Source: Candidatus Aenigmatarchaeota archaeon (lineage in GTDB: Archaea > Aenigmatarchaeota > Aenigmatarchaeia > CG10238-14 > SCSR01). Taken from it: a stretch of DNA of 40,704 bases. Every line of letters starts with the position of its first letter. The first letter of the stretch is position 1. The translations under genes were made by a program, and so were the position numbers. Shown here piece by piece: positions 1 to 7,360 of this stretch. The stretch is from the NCBI GenBank assembly GCA_030615205.1, contig JAUWZS010000003.1, positions 1-40,704 on the forward strand, in the 5' to 3' direction. Under the pieces are notes generated by a model. The model saw only the letters and a list, made by a program, of their open reading frames with translations, did not search any database and was not told the DNA's origin.

Positions 1-2
1 CG

Positions 3-719
3 GTCAAGGCCTGGTTTGATCAGAGAAAAGCCATCCTAGGAAAGGCAAAGGGGCAGGAACTTATTATTATCAGCAGAAAAATCCTGAACTTTATTATTTT
101 TGTCCTTCTGTTCATCTTCATCCTCAAACTCTGGCAAATAGAAGTCACTCCCCTTATCGCCAGCCTGGGAATTGCCGGATTCATTCTTGGCTTTGCCCTA
201 AAGGATATTTTTGCCAATATCTTTGGAGGAGTGGCCTTAATTGCTGATAAGTCTTTCAAAATTGGAGATTTTATCAAACTGGATACAGGAGAAATGGGGG
301 AAATTATTGATATTGGTCTGCGCAGTACCAGGATAAAGTCCTTTGAAGAAGGTAATGAGATCATTGTACCCAACTCAACCCTGGTTATGAGTAAGATTAC
401 TAATTATGGACGCCCCTTGGTTAACTTAAAAATGGTCCTCAAGATAGGGGTGGCTTACGGTTCTGATGTAGGGAAGGTCAAAGAGATCCTGCTGGACTGT
501 GTCAGAAAACTAAAGGAGACTCAGAAGGATCCTCCCCCCAGGGTTTATTTCATGGAAATGGCTGATTTCTCTCTGAACTTCAGGATTGTCTTTTGGATTC
601 GTGACTTCCGGGATAGGTTTGATATCCAGGATAGAGTTATCTCTTCTGCTTACCAGGAACTGGGGATCCAGGGAATAAAAATTCCCTTTCCCACCAGAAC
701 GATCTACATGGAAAAATAA
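3..719 (+). CDS. Mechanosensitive channel, MscS family (5' end outside window)
   Basis: The reading frame is open from the left edge, so the N-terminus is missing; 238 residues are visible. A hydrophobic segment (about residues 25-48) is followed by the Gly/Ala-rich pore-helix signature (LGIAGFILGFALKD, about 55-70). Then comes the beta-domain typical of MscS (FKIGDFIKL, GEIIDIGLRSTRI, IIVPNS) and the alpha/beta C-terminal domain ending in GIKIPFPTRTIY. Members of this family open under membrane tension to release solutes during osmotic downshock and act in the inner membrane. The first in-frame ATG (231) lies inside the pore/beta junction and is not the start. It appears to be chromosomal flank to the island that begins at the tRNA-Leu. 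Confidence 0.93.
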   Translation, partial: VKAWFDQRKAILGKAKGQELIIISRKILNFIIFVLLFIFILKLWQIEVTPLIASLGIAGFILGFALKDIFANIFGGVALIADKSFKIGDFIKLDTGEMGEIIDIGLRSTRIKSFEEGNEIIVPNSTLVMSKITNYGRPLVNLKMVLKIGVAYGSDVGKVKEILLDCVRKLKETQKDPPPRVYFMEMADFSLNFRIVFWIRDFRDRFDIQDRVISSAYQELGIQGIKIPFPTRTIYMEK

Positions 720-838
720 GGCTAAAAAAATCCAAGCATTAAGATTTGGGGGAAATTTCCTCACGATAGAACAGAAATGTTAGGCGGGAGAATTCGGGAA
801 ACCTCCTCATGTTACTGGCAGGACATCAGATAAGACTC

Positions 839-927
839 TGGTGCCGGAGGCCGGACTCGAACCGGCACGGATATAACTATCCAGTGGATTTTAAGTCCAC
901 TGCGTCTACCCATTCCGCCACTCCGGC
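839..927 (-). tRNA. tRNA-Leu (anticodon UAA), CCA encoded
   Basis: The minus strand folds as a class II tRNA. The acceptor arm is GCCGGAG/CTCCGGC with discriminator A and an encoded CCA at 839-841. The anticodon stem GTGGA/TCCAC holds loop CTTAAAA (anticodon TAA). A long variable arm follows, then T-arm GCCGG-TTCGAGT-CCGGC. The D-arm (TGGCGGAATGGGTAGACGC) is of bacterial leucine type. Its 5' half up to the anticodon arm is duplicated at 35926-35968 and, degenerate, at 39981-40003, marking it as the integration target of the islands. Confidence 0.96.
885..927 (-). other. Left attachment core (5' half of tRNA-Leu)
   Basis: These 43 bp are identical to 35926-35968. They run from the tRNA 5' end to the anticodon loop and stem (plus strand begins TGGATTTTAAGTCCAC). 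The repeat defines a core for site-specific integration at the anticodon/5' half of tRNA-Leu. About 17 bp of upstream flank (CCTGGA..CT.GCCGG on the minus strand) is also similar at all three copies. Confidence 0.85.
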
Positions 928-1173
928 AAGAGAATCCAGGAAGTTTAAATCCTCATCACTTGTCTTCGCATCCAAAACATATATCATCCTCCTGCGAAAG
1001 TCAACATCTAACCACTTTAGCCTGAGAATCTCGCTCTTCCTCATCCCTGTATTTAACGCAACAAGCCCAATAGGCCTCATCCAATCAGGGCATGCCTCAC
1101 ACAGCCCTAGGATCTCTTCTTTTTCCAGATATCGCACTCTCTTATTCTTTTCACCCTCTCAAATCTTAATGAA
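928..1173 (-). pseudogene. Tyrosine recombinase fragment beside tRNA-Leu
   Basis: Read on the minus strand, about 60 residues match the middle of a phage-type tyrosine recombinase: KRVRYLEKEEI, then GLVALNTGMRKSEILRLKW (the box I arginine region), then DFRRRMIYVLDAKTSD. The frame has an internal stop just upstream of the fragment (around 1160). It runs directly into the tRNA 5' end (LAGVAEWVDAVD is tRNA sequence read as protein), so the box II HxxR/Tyr half is absent. It is a dead remnant of an earlier integrase of the tRNA-Leu site. A short direct repeat next to the two right-hand att copies may contain the tail of the same family. Confidence 0.75.
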
Positions 1174-1186
1174 TGCTTCATCTATG

Positions 1187-1440
1187 TCAACTACCTCTAG
1201 CGCCACAACTATTGGTTGCTCTTCTTTTCCTTAGTTCTCTAACACTGTTCTCTTCAATCCACCAATCTATTTCTTTAAGATCAAATTTGGTTAGGCGACC
1301 ACACTTGACATTTGGAATAACCGGAATATCTTCTCACTCTCTTCCTTTAGCAGGATAATTCTTTAGCCAATTATGTACATCTCTCATAGTGGGATATCTA
1401 TCAGGTATTCCTTCATAAACCCCAAATTTTTGATACACTC
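1187..1440 (-). pseudogene. Degenerate helix-turn-helix (excisionase/MerR-like) remnant
   Basis: The minus strand encodes a short stretch (about 1250-1330) with the pattern IPNVKCGRLTKFDLKEIDWW. This resembles the DNA-binding helix-turn-helix and wing of small excisionase/MerR-type proteins that accompany tyrosine recombinases. An in-frame stop precedes it (around 1335) and no start codon is evident, so I read it as decayed. It lies directly upstream, in transcription order, of the recombinase fragment at 928-1173. The upstream part (GIPDRYPTMRDVHNWLKNYP) is not recognised. Confidence 0.4.
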
Positions 1441-1442
1441 CA

Positions 1443-1970
1443 TCAATTGCCTTTTGCAAGATGTTCCTTCAAAGTCTCCATGAATTCCTTTTTCAAAAAT
1501 ACCAAATCTCTCCAGTAGCTTAGCTCCTGAGACCTTAAATCTTTCTTCAGGCTAAACATTTGCCCATCTAAATTTGTTCTTCTTCTACCCATGCTAATGT
1601 CATGGGTGTAACGAAGCTTTGTCAGTGCCTCAATTTCTAGAAGATAGCTTTGGCACTTGCACATATCTTTACTTATTGCTAACGCATTTCTTTCTTTGAT
1701 TCTTTTTCTTTCCTCTATCTGACACAGAATATTTTCAAGAGTTCCCCTTAGCATTGCCACCTTATCTGAAAAGAAAGTGTTGATTAGATCGTTACTACTT
1801 TTCGAAGCTTGGTCTTCTAAGTTTTTGCTTTTTGTCAAAAGATCCTCCTGTTTTGAAAAGGAAGGTATTAAATCATTAGTTTTCTCAGAGCCCGGGCTAT
1901 AAAAAGATAAACCTGGCCCAGTATAACCTAGAACCAGGGGCAAATCATATCGAGGTAAATAGTAGTTCAT
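1443..1970 (-). CDS. Hypothetical coiled-coil protein
   Basis: 175 residues, not recognised. The ATG at 1970 is preferred over the GTG at 1979 because AGGTGA lies 5 bp before it. The N-terminal 50 residues are Pro/Tyr/Gly-rich and probably disordered. From about residue 55 the protein is charged and heptad-like (EDLLTKSKNLEDQASKSS, then EERKRIKERNALAISKD), suggesting a long coiled coil. It has no signal peptide or membrane segment. It is transcribed away from the D1 repeat, opposite to the cassette genes to its right. It could be phage-derived, given the recombinase remnants downstream. Confidence 0.55.
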   Translation of the reverse strand: MNYYLPRYDLPLVLGYTGPGLSFYSPGSEKTNDLIPSFSKQEDLLTKSKNLEDQASKSSNDLINTFFSDKVAMLRGTLENILCQIEERKRIKERNALAISKDMCKCQSYLLEIEALTKLRYTHDISMGRRRTNLDGQMFSLKKDLRSQELSYWRDLVFLKKEFMETLKEHLAKGN

Positions 1971-1971
1971 T

Positions 1972-2174
1972 GTGCTCACCTAATCTTGTATTTTCTTTAA
2001 AGTAGTGATTTTCTCTTTTAAAAGCTTTACACCGAATCTATCTTGAAAATAATCTTCATCATTGAATAGAAGACGTGGACGAAAAAGGCAGTTTTAGATC
2101 AGAAGTATGTTTTTCACTCCGTAGGCCACAAGATACAACCAAAAACTTAACAAGAACCGAATTTCGTATATAAT
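1972..2174. repeat. Intergenic module D, copy 1
   Basis: About 200 bp closely similar to 3357-3581. It begins GCTCACCTAA, continues CTTTAAAGTAGTGATTTTCTC and GCTTTACACCGAATCTA, and ends in a promoter at 2147-2174. On the minus strand its left end supplies the Shine-Dalgarno sequence of the gene ending at 1443. Confidence 0.85.
2147..2174 (+). promoter_or_regulatory. Sigma70-type promoter in module D1
   Basis: TTAACA (2147-2152), 16-bp spacer, TATAAT (2169-2174). It uses the same 40-bp promoter cartridge as the A and B modules (AACTTAACA..CGAATTTCGTATATAATT). It would drive the gene at 2538 through a roughly 360-nt leader. Confidence 0.7.
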
Positions 2175-2537
2175 TAAGTAATCTGCTATTGTGCGCTGAC
2201 TTTATGACAGCTGTGAGAGGAAGATTATCTTAAGAAGAGTACCTACCATCTGAATAAGTAATACAGATATTCGGTCGAAAGATCGAATAGTCGATTTTCT
2301 GTATTAGAGGAATACTTCCAGTTGGACTCGATTCTTGGTAAGACGCTCGAAATGCTGACGAGTCCAATATTATTTAATGTGTCTCTTGTGAAGTGATGGC
2401 TAAATTGATGGAGTATATAGTGCGCCAACTCGTTGAAGAGCCCTATATTCTCAATTAGAAGAAAGAGAAATATGCGCTCAGTCGGAGCAGCGAGATAGGC
2501 CCCTCTAGTACCAGAAGATCGAAAGGTTTGCGAAGAG
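2175..2537. other. 363-bp non-coding stretch before the 2538 gene
   Basis: No convincing gene. A short palindromic stretch TTCGGTCGAAAGATCGAATAG lies near 2270-2292. A 20-codon ORF (ATG at 2398) resembles the start of a KH-domain protein but stops at once. The stretch may be untranslated leader or the remnant of a lost cassette. Confidence 0.3.
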
Positions 2538-3341
2538 ATGGCTCGCATGGCCAAACCCGTTTCTAGGCTTGTAGCAGGGAAAGACAAGAAAGATCGGGAA
2601 AGAACAATTCTTAAGGGGTTCTTATTTACTTATTACATGAAATACGGGACCCAGTTAAGAATAGTGGGTGCCAGTGAGAAGCCAGATTTTATATGCCAAG
2701 ATCTGGCTACTGGAGAGAAGATGGGGGTTGAGCTATGTGAGCTTCTATTTGAGACCGATCGGAAGAAACAGGCCGTACTGGATGCCATAAACGTTGCAGT
2801 TCGTAAAGAAATTAAAGAAAAAACTACAATTTCATGGGAAAAGGTGTGGCTCTTAATTCACCTCAAAAGAATACCTAGGGCAAAAGAGCGACAAGCATTA
2901 GCGATTGCTGTTGTTGCGTACATTGAAAAACTCCTCCAACGCCAAAAGTTGACAAGAAAGCGCGACTTAACGCGGCTGCGCGAGTTTTCTGATCCCGTTT
3001 TAAAGGAGTTTGTCAAGGAATTGGGGGTGGAAATATACCGTGGTCCAAGGGGACCATTTATATGGGTTCACCATAAGATTCTAACCCACCAAAAAGACGA
3101 GGAAACCTCTCTCTTGCTGGACAGGCTCACAAAGAAAAAAATCAGAAGTGTCGCATATGCGAAGGAACATCCAAATATCCTCGTTCTCTATGTGGAAAGA
3201 GAACCCTTGCTGATTAGCTTGCTGAATGATCGGCTCGCACAGCATTTCGTGCAGCCATGGATTGAACGGCAGGGACTGCGAGATACTTTCAACCGAATCT
3301 ATATCTTCTATGTTGCGCCACCGATGATCGTTGAGCTATGA
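2538..3341 (+). CDS. Putative PD-(D/E)XK nuclease-like protein
   Basis: 267 residues, no recognised family name. Residues 40-70 carry a pattern seen in restriction-like folds: a basic strand, then KPDFI (Asp50), a turn, then GVELCEL (Glu65/Glu68). A canonical ExK lysine is not obvious, so activity is uncertain. The middle is helical and very basic (RQKLTRKRDLTRLREF), consistent with nucleic-acid binding. The start is ATG 2538 with only a weak upstream purine stretch; ATG 2547 is an alternative. It sits alone between two D modules, as a one-gene cassette. Confidence 0.5.
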   Translation: MARMAKPVSRLVAGKDKKDRERTILKGFLFTYYMKYGTQLRIVGASEKPDFICQDLATGEKMGVELCELLFETDRKKQAVLDAINVAVRKEIKEKTTISWEKVWLLIHLKRIPRAKERQALAIAVVAYIEKLLQRQKLTRKRDLTRLREFSDPVLKEFVKELGVEIYRGPRGPFIWVHHKILTHQKDEETSLLLDRLTKKKIRSVAYAKEHPNILVLYVEREPLLISLLNDRLAQHFVQPWIERQGLRDTFNRIYIFYVAPPMIVEL

Positions 3342-3356
3342 GTGCTAGACGAAGGT

Positions 3357-3581
3357 TCATTTTGCTCACCTAAGGTTTTATTTTCTTTAAAGTAGTGATT
3401 TTCTCGCTTAAAAGCTTTACACCGAATCTACCTTAGAGATAATTTTTGTTATCGAATAGAAGAAAAAAATATAGAAAAAGATGTAGACAAAACCGAGAGT
3501 TTTAAATATGAGTTATGTTTTTCAGTTGTCGTTTCATAAAATGTAACTGAAACTTAACAAAAAGGGAATTTCATATAGAAT
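3357..3581. repeat. Intergenic module D, copy 2
   Basis: Second copy of the repeat at 1972-2174, diverged mainly in the middle. It ends in the promoter at 3554-3581. It directly precedes the Nudix/radical SAM operon. Confidence 0.85.
3554..3581 (+). promoter_or_regulatory. Sigma70-type promoter for Nudix/radical SAM operon
   Basis: TTAACA (3554-3559), 16-bp spacer, TAGAAT (3576-3581). An upstream in-frame TTG at 3581 overlaps this -10, which supports ATG 3617 as the real start of the first gene. Confidence 0.65.
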
Positions 3582-3616
3582 TGAATTGGTCGAAATTGGT
3601 ATACGCCTGCAACAAA

Positions 3617-4273
3617 ATGAAGAAGAACAAAATAATCTCTATTATTGAAAAATTGTTCAGTTTGAAACGATCTGATTACGAAATAAGCACGGGGCTGCTG
3701 GTAAGATACGATGGAAAATATATCTTTGGGATCCAAAATTCGAATAGGTGGAAAGTGGTTGAAAACAAAAAAGAAGCTGGGTTGGTAGGAATTGGTGGTA
3801 AATTAGAGAAAAGCGAAACAGTGATGGAATGTATAAAAAGAGAAAGCTTTGAAGAACTTGATAGTGATGTAGAGATAGAAGATTCGAAAACAACTTATAT
3901 GATTACTGACAAGTCTATAAAGAAAATCACCATAGAGAACATGAAAAAGGAGCCTCGACCTTATTTCATTATACTGTTAAAGAGAACAGAGCCTAATAGA
4001 AAACCTTTCACTGCGGTTCTTAGTTACAAAGGCAGCATACTTGGCACACCTAAACCAGTCGATGTAAGCGCTTTGCTTTTGGCTAGGGGTTCTACACTTG
4101 CTCATCTAGCTTCTGGATGCAAAACAGTTAAATTTCTAAAAATGAAATCTGCTAAGATTATTGAGAAAATAAGAATTCCGGATGACTTATACCTAAAACC
4201 ATATGGTACACTATCAGCATACTTAAGGTTGCTAGAATCACAGCGAGAGAGATGGTCAGGAGTAGATGATTAG
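3617..4273 (+). CDS. Nudix hydrolase domain protein
   Basis: 218 residues. A Nudix box is plain at about residues 55-77: GGKLEKSETVMECIKRESFE followed by ELD, matching Gx5Ex7REUxEE with Asp in place of the last Gly. Nudix enzymes hydrolyse nucleoside diphosphate-linked compounds using the REUxEE glutamates to bind Mg. The substrate cannot be read from sequence. A C-terminal region (about residues 130-218) is not recognised and may recognise substrate. The start is ATG 3617, because the longer ORF begins inside the promoter -10. It overlaps the radical SAM gene by 8 nt, which indicates translational coupling. Confidence 0.8.
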   Translation: MKKNKIISIIEKLFSLKRSDYEISTGLLVRYDGKYIFGIQNSNRWKVVENKKEAGLVGIGGKLEKSETVMECIKRESFEELDSDVEIEDSKTTYMITDKSIKKITIENMKKEPRPYFIILLKRTEPNRKPFTAVLSYKGSILGTPKPVDVSALLLARGSTLAHLASGCKTVKFLKMKSAKIIEKIRIPDDLYLKPYGTLSAYLRLLESQRERWSGVDD

Positions 4274-5414
4274 GCAGAAGTATATTGCGCGGAAGGAACC
4301 TTACGGATGGTTATTATTCAACCCTGTTACTCAAGCTATTCAAAGAGTTAATTCTGGTTACATAGAAGAGTTAAAGAAAGAAGGTATGTCAATCAGGGAA
4401 GTAATTAATCCATATGTCAAACGAGCTCTAAGTGCTCCTATTAAGGTCTTCATAGATGTCACGAACCATTGCAATTTACAATGTCTTCATTGTTTATCTT
4501 CTTCTAAACCACCAAGTAAAATACTTTTGCCTTACAATTATATTCATGCACTTGTTGAGAATTGTTATGAACTTGGTGTGTTCATAATAAAATTGGGTGG
4601 TGGCGAGCCACTCTTAAGAGATGACATATGGAAAATTGTGGATCTAATATCGCACAAAGGAATAGCAATTTCTATGTCTACTAATGGAACAATATTGGAT
4701 GCTGAGATAATCCATAATCTTAAGAAATACAACATTGCTATATCAGTTAGTATAGATGGTGATGAAAAAATACATGATTATATCAGAGGAGAAGGCGTTT
4801 ACAAGAAAGCGGTAGACACACTTAAGAGATTAAAAGAAGCCGGAATTAATCCATCTGTTCGTTTTACTCTAATGACAATAAACCAGGGAATTACGAAGCA
4901 CGTGGTTAGCTTATCGAATGAGTTAGGTGTAAGATTAAGAGTCCGTAGAGCAAGACCTCAAAGGAGAACAATTGAGAACAATTTAGTAATAAGAGAGGTG
5001 AGTAAGGAATACTTCGAGATTTTAGAAATGCTAAATCTATGCAAGAACTGCGAAATCGAGGATATTATGAATTTTTCAAATAGTATCAGACCACATCTTC
5101 TGTTAGGCCCTACAGATTGTGGCGCTGGTACAAGATCTATGCATGTCAATTTCAATGGAGGTATATCCCCATGCATTTTCTTGGGGAATTCTTTTGTGGA
5201 TGGAAATATCTATCATACAAGCTTAATGGATGTATGGAAAAACGGAAAGAAAACCAAAATAATGAGGAATATTCCATTAAACAACGAGTGCAAAATTTGT
5301 GCAAGAAAATTAATCTGCCATGGTGAATGCCCTGCAATTAGATTATACGTCGGGAATTCATTAAACCATAGTGATCCCAGTTGCTTAAAGTATTATCTAA
5401 AGGAAAGCTCATGA
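4266..5414 (+). CDS. Radical SAM/SPASM-type protein
   Basis: 382 residues. The radical SAM cluster motif CNLQCLHC (Cys69, 73, 76) follows a short N-terminal region (GWLLFNPVTQAIQRVNSGYI) that resembles the PqqD-like element of peptide-modifying maturases. KLGGGEPLLRDD is the SAM-binding GGE motif. The C-terminus is Cys-rich (GPTDCGAG, ISPC, NECKICARKLICHGECPA, PSCLKYY), as in SPASM domains that hold extra Fe-S clusters. Such enzymes usually modify peptides or cofactors. No precursor peptide was found between it and its neighbours. It overlaps both neighbours (8 nt with Nudix, ATGA with the next gene), so the three form one operon. Confidence 0.9.
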   Translation: MIRQKYIARKEPYGWLLFNPVTQAIQRVNSGYIEELKKEGMSIREVINPYVKRALSAPIKVFIDVTNHCNLQCLHCLSSSKPPSKILLPYNYIHALVENCYELGVFIIKLGGGEPLLRDDIWKIVDLISHKGIAISMSTNGTILDAEIIHNLKKYNIAISVSIDGDEKIHDYIRGEGVYKKAVDTLKRLKEAGINPSVRFTLMTINQGITKHVVSLSNELGVRLRVRRARPQRRTIENNLVIREVSKEYFEILEMLNLCKNCEIEDIMNFSNSIRPHLLLGPTDCGAGTRSMHVNFNGGISPCIFLGNSFVDGNIYHTSLMDVWKNGKKTKIMRNIPLNNECKICARKLICHGECPAIRLYVGNSLNHSDPSCLKYYLKESS

Positions 5415-6013
5415 CGTGGTTTTCGGATAAAGGTGTGGAAATTAGCAAGGAAGATCTCCATCATATTCATACTGAGGTTAGAAATGAGAGAAGATTCTGG
5501 TACGATAAAATTGTTGCTTACGTGAATTTCTATTCTACGATAATCTCTGCTTTATTGTCTGGTTTTATCCTAGGCTTAACCCAGGTGAACAATTTAGGAC
5601 AATTCAAATATGCTTTGCTCATCATACCAATAATATCCACAATCCTATCTAGATTCGCTAGAAGAACTATTCGACTTATCTTTAGACAGTTTATTGAGAA
5701 CACTGGGGTAATGGCTAAATTAGAGTTGATAATGGGTATGTATGGCCCCATAAAGTCAAAGAATATTCCTACCAATATCTTATTTCCTCGGGATGAGACT
5801 ATAAATCCTATTAGACACTACAGTAATCTTCTACGTTTTGAAAAGATGGAAGAGTTTGTAGAAGATGAGCTTAAACAACCTGATAGGATCTTCAAAATGA
5901 AACAACGGGTATTCTTAATACTAGAAATATTGTCAATAATAATGTTAGTAGGTGCTCTAGTCCTAATGATATGGGGGACATCGGGAACGTTGCCTTTGCA
6001 AAACATTTCCTAA
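5411..6013 (+). CDS. Four-helix membrane protein of the Nudix/radical SAM operon
   Basis: 200 residues. The start ATG 5411 overlaps the radical SAM stop (ATGA) and has an AAAGGAAA ribosome site; the longer ORF start at 5381 is less likely. Two hydrophobic helices lie at about residues 36-78 and one or two at about 165-190, with a soluble loop between. An amphipathic N-terminus (EVRNERRFWYDKIVAYVNF) recalls small SLATT-like two-helix effector proteins, but I cannot assign it firmly. The C-terminus (LPLQNIS) is encoded inside module B1, so it may have been extended at cassette joining. Confidence 0.65.
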   Translation: MTWFSDKGVEISKEDLHHIHTEVRNERRFWYDKIVAYVNFYSTIISALLSGFILGLTQVNNLGQFKYALLIIPIISTILSRFARRTIRLIFRQFIENTGVMAKLELIMGMYGPIKSKNIPTNILFPRDETINPIRHYSNLLRFEKMEEFVEDELKQPDRIFKMKQRVFLILEILSIIMLVGALVLMIWGTSGTLPLQNIS

Positions 6014-6087
6014 GACGTGTCAACACATTTTTTGATAAGAAGTCCATATCCCTCCAAACTTAACAAAAAGCGAATTTCGTATATAAT
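6003..6087. repeat. Intergenic module B, copy 1 (short)
   Basis: Begins ACATTTCCTAAGACGTGTCAACAC like the copies at 9653 and 16372, but lacks their middle. It ends in the common promoter cartridge (6060-6087), followed by TTATGCC, an R'-like element. Confidence 0.75.
6060..6087 (+). promoter_or_regulatory. Sigma70-type promoter in module B1
   Basis: TTAACA (6060-6065), 16-bp spacer, TATAAT (6082-6087), then TTGAC and TTATGCC. Drives the membrane protein gene at 6159. Confidence 0.75.
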
Positions 6088-6158
6088 TGACTTATGCCCA
6101 ATTGAGCTTGCCCAAAAATCTGGAATATTTGTCAGAACTATTCTAATAGGAGTATATT

Positions 6159-6794
6159 ATGAGCAATAATGCAGAACTAAGTAAGTATGGTATCTCAATG
6201 ACATTTGAAAAAATTCTAGCTCATAATATTCCAGGGGTATTTTTAGCTGTAGTATTATTTATGCTTTTGGATATGATTGTAGAAGAAAAGATTTTTGAAT
6301 ATGTAGTGAACTCTTTGGGGTTAGGAATGGTTTCGTTACTTGTGGTTATATTGATTTATTTGGGCTTCCTTTTTGGACTTATTATTGATGAGCTGCATCA
6401 TGTTCTTTTGGAAGAAAAAGTCTATTATCCCACTGCGAAAAAGAAAGGCAAAGAGGTAACGTTCAAAGATCTTGACGGAAATGAATGTACGGAAAGCTAT
6501 TATCTTCCTTTAATGGGTCTTGATCTTTACAAGTACAATCTTAAACATTTTTATAGTTATTCCGAATTTGATTCCAATATTTCACTCGTTCTCTTGCCGA
6601 CCTCAGTAATATTTCCCTTATTCATTAATTACTATTATTCGGCGTCAAAACCAATTTTGTGGGTCGTCGGAATAGCCATTTTTGTATTAGCAATTGGTAT
6701 GATATATCTCGGCTATACAGCATTCTGTGACTATTACTCAGCATTCAACAATACTCTTCGAGGAGTTCTTAAGAAGCGGGAGATCGAGAGGTAA
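6159..6794 (+). CDS. Membrane protein, about four transmembrane helices
   Basis: 211 residues, not recognised. Hydrophobic segments lie at about residues 25-42, 52-76, 140-158 and 165-190. A soluble loop of roughly 60 residues between helices 2 and 3 starts with IIDELHHVLLEEK. The start is ATG 6159 with AGGAG 7 bp upstream. It is a single-gene cassette: a B module with promoter precedes it, and an attC-like site (6812-6896) begins 18 bp after its stop. The loop between paired helices suggests an integral membrane sensor or effector; no catalytic motif is visible. Confidence 0.7.
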   Translation: MSNNAELSKYGISMTFEKILAHNIPGVFLAVVLFMLLDMIVEEKIFEYVVNSLGLGMVSLLVVILIYLGFLFGLIIDELHHVLLEEKVYYPTAKKKGKEVTFKDLDGNECTESYYLPLMGLDLYKYNLKHFYSYSEFDSNISLVLLPTSVIFPLFINYYYSASKPILWVVGIAIFVLAIGMIYLGYTAFCDYYSAFNNTLRGVLKKREIER

Positions 6795-6811
6795 AGCGCA
6801 AACTCAACTAC

Positions 6812-6896
6812 GTCCAACGACAGGAGACGAAAGGGAAATCAGAGATTCCCCCCCAAATTGCCTTCGGCAACTTCTTTTCCCCGTAAAACGTTGTGC
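6812..6896. repeat. attC-like recombination site
   Basis: R'' GTCCAAC (6812-6818) and R' GTTGTGC (6890-6896) are near-complementary ends of an 85-bp imperfect palindrome. An inner hairpin is present (GGGAAATC..GATTCCCC), plus the TGCCTTCGGCA stem shared with module A. This matches the size and end sequences of integron attC sites. Confidence 0.65.
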
Positions 6897-6965
6897 GAAA
6901 TGCTCACTTCAGCCACAAAATACAAAAACAAATAAACATATAATATTATGAAAGAAGGTGAAAAA

Positions 6966-7169
6966 ATGGGTGTTGTTGAAAAATTCAGAAAATTGCCGAT
7001 TTCGATAATGATTTTGCATATATCTGGTAAATTTCTATTTGGAGTTGGTTTAGGTGCATTGTTAGCTAGTTATTTACATCGGTACGATTGGCAATTATGG
7101 GGTTGGATAATAATTGTAATTGCGGTATTAACCCAAATACCTGGCGCCTATAAAGCATTAAAGAAATAA
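6966..7169 (+). CDS. Small two-helix membrane protein
   Basis: 67 residues. ATG 6966 is chosen because GAAGGTG sits 5 bp before it; an upstream in-frame ATG (6948) lacks this. Two hydrophobic helices lie at about residues 14-36 and 42-60, with basic ends. No family recognised. It is a cassette bounded by the attC-like site at 6812-6896 and module A2 (from 7190). A TATAAT-like box (6938-6945) lies close upstream, without a clear -35. Confidence 0.6.
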   Translation: MGVVEKFRKLPISIMILHISGKFLFGVGLGALLASYLHRYDWQLWGWIIIVIAVLTQIPGAYKALKK

Positions 7170-7189
7170 GCATCCTTCGTCGCACTATC

Positions 7190-7330
7190 ACCTAGCAGCG
7201 GACAAAAGGGAAATCAAAGATTTCCCCAAATTACCTTCGGCAACTTCTTTTATCCGCAAAACGAAATGAGAGATGACACAAAGTTCGTATACATGCTCCA
7301 AACTTAACAAAAGGAATCTTCGTATATAAT
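7190..7330. repeat. Intergenic module A, copy 2
   Basis: Contains a degenerate R'' (ACCTAGC), a long hairpin (GCGGACAAAAG..CTTTTATCCGC enclosing GGAAATC..GATTTCC), the shared AAAACGAAATGAGAGATGAC segment, and the promoter at 7304-7330. Confidence 0.8.
7304..7330 (+). promoter_or_regulatory. Sigma70-type promoter in module A2
   Basis: TTAACA (7304-7309), 15-bp spacer, TATAAT (7325-7330). Followed by TTAGCTG, in the place where other modules carry R'. Confidence 0.75.
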
Positions 7331-7360
7331 CCAATTAGCTGAAATACAAGAGTTATATTA

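Noticed and set aside
809-1234. 141-codon plus-strand ORF across the tRNA
   Set aside because: It reads through the tRNA-Leu gene and the antisense of the recombinase fragment, so it is a shadow.
2398-2460. 20-codon ORF resembling the start of a KH-domain protein
   Set aside because: It stops after 20 codons and no continuation in other frames was found.
4266-5414. Radical SAM gene as a prokaryotic viperin
   Set aside because: It has a SPASM-like Cys-rich C-terminus and a PqqD-like N-terminus, unlike viperins.
6948-6965. Upstream ATG for the small membrane protein
   Set aside because: The ribosome site GAAGGTG lies between this ATG and the next, favouring 6966.
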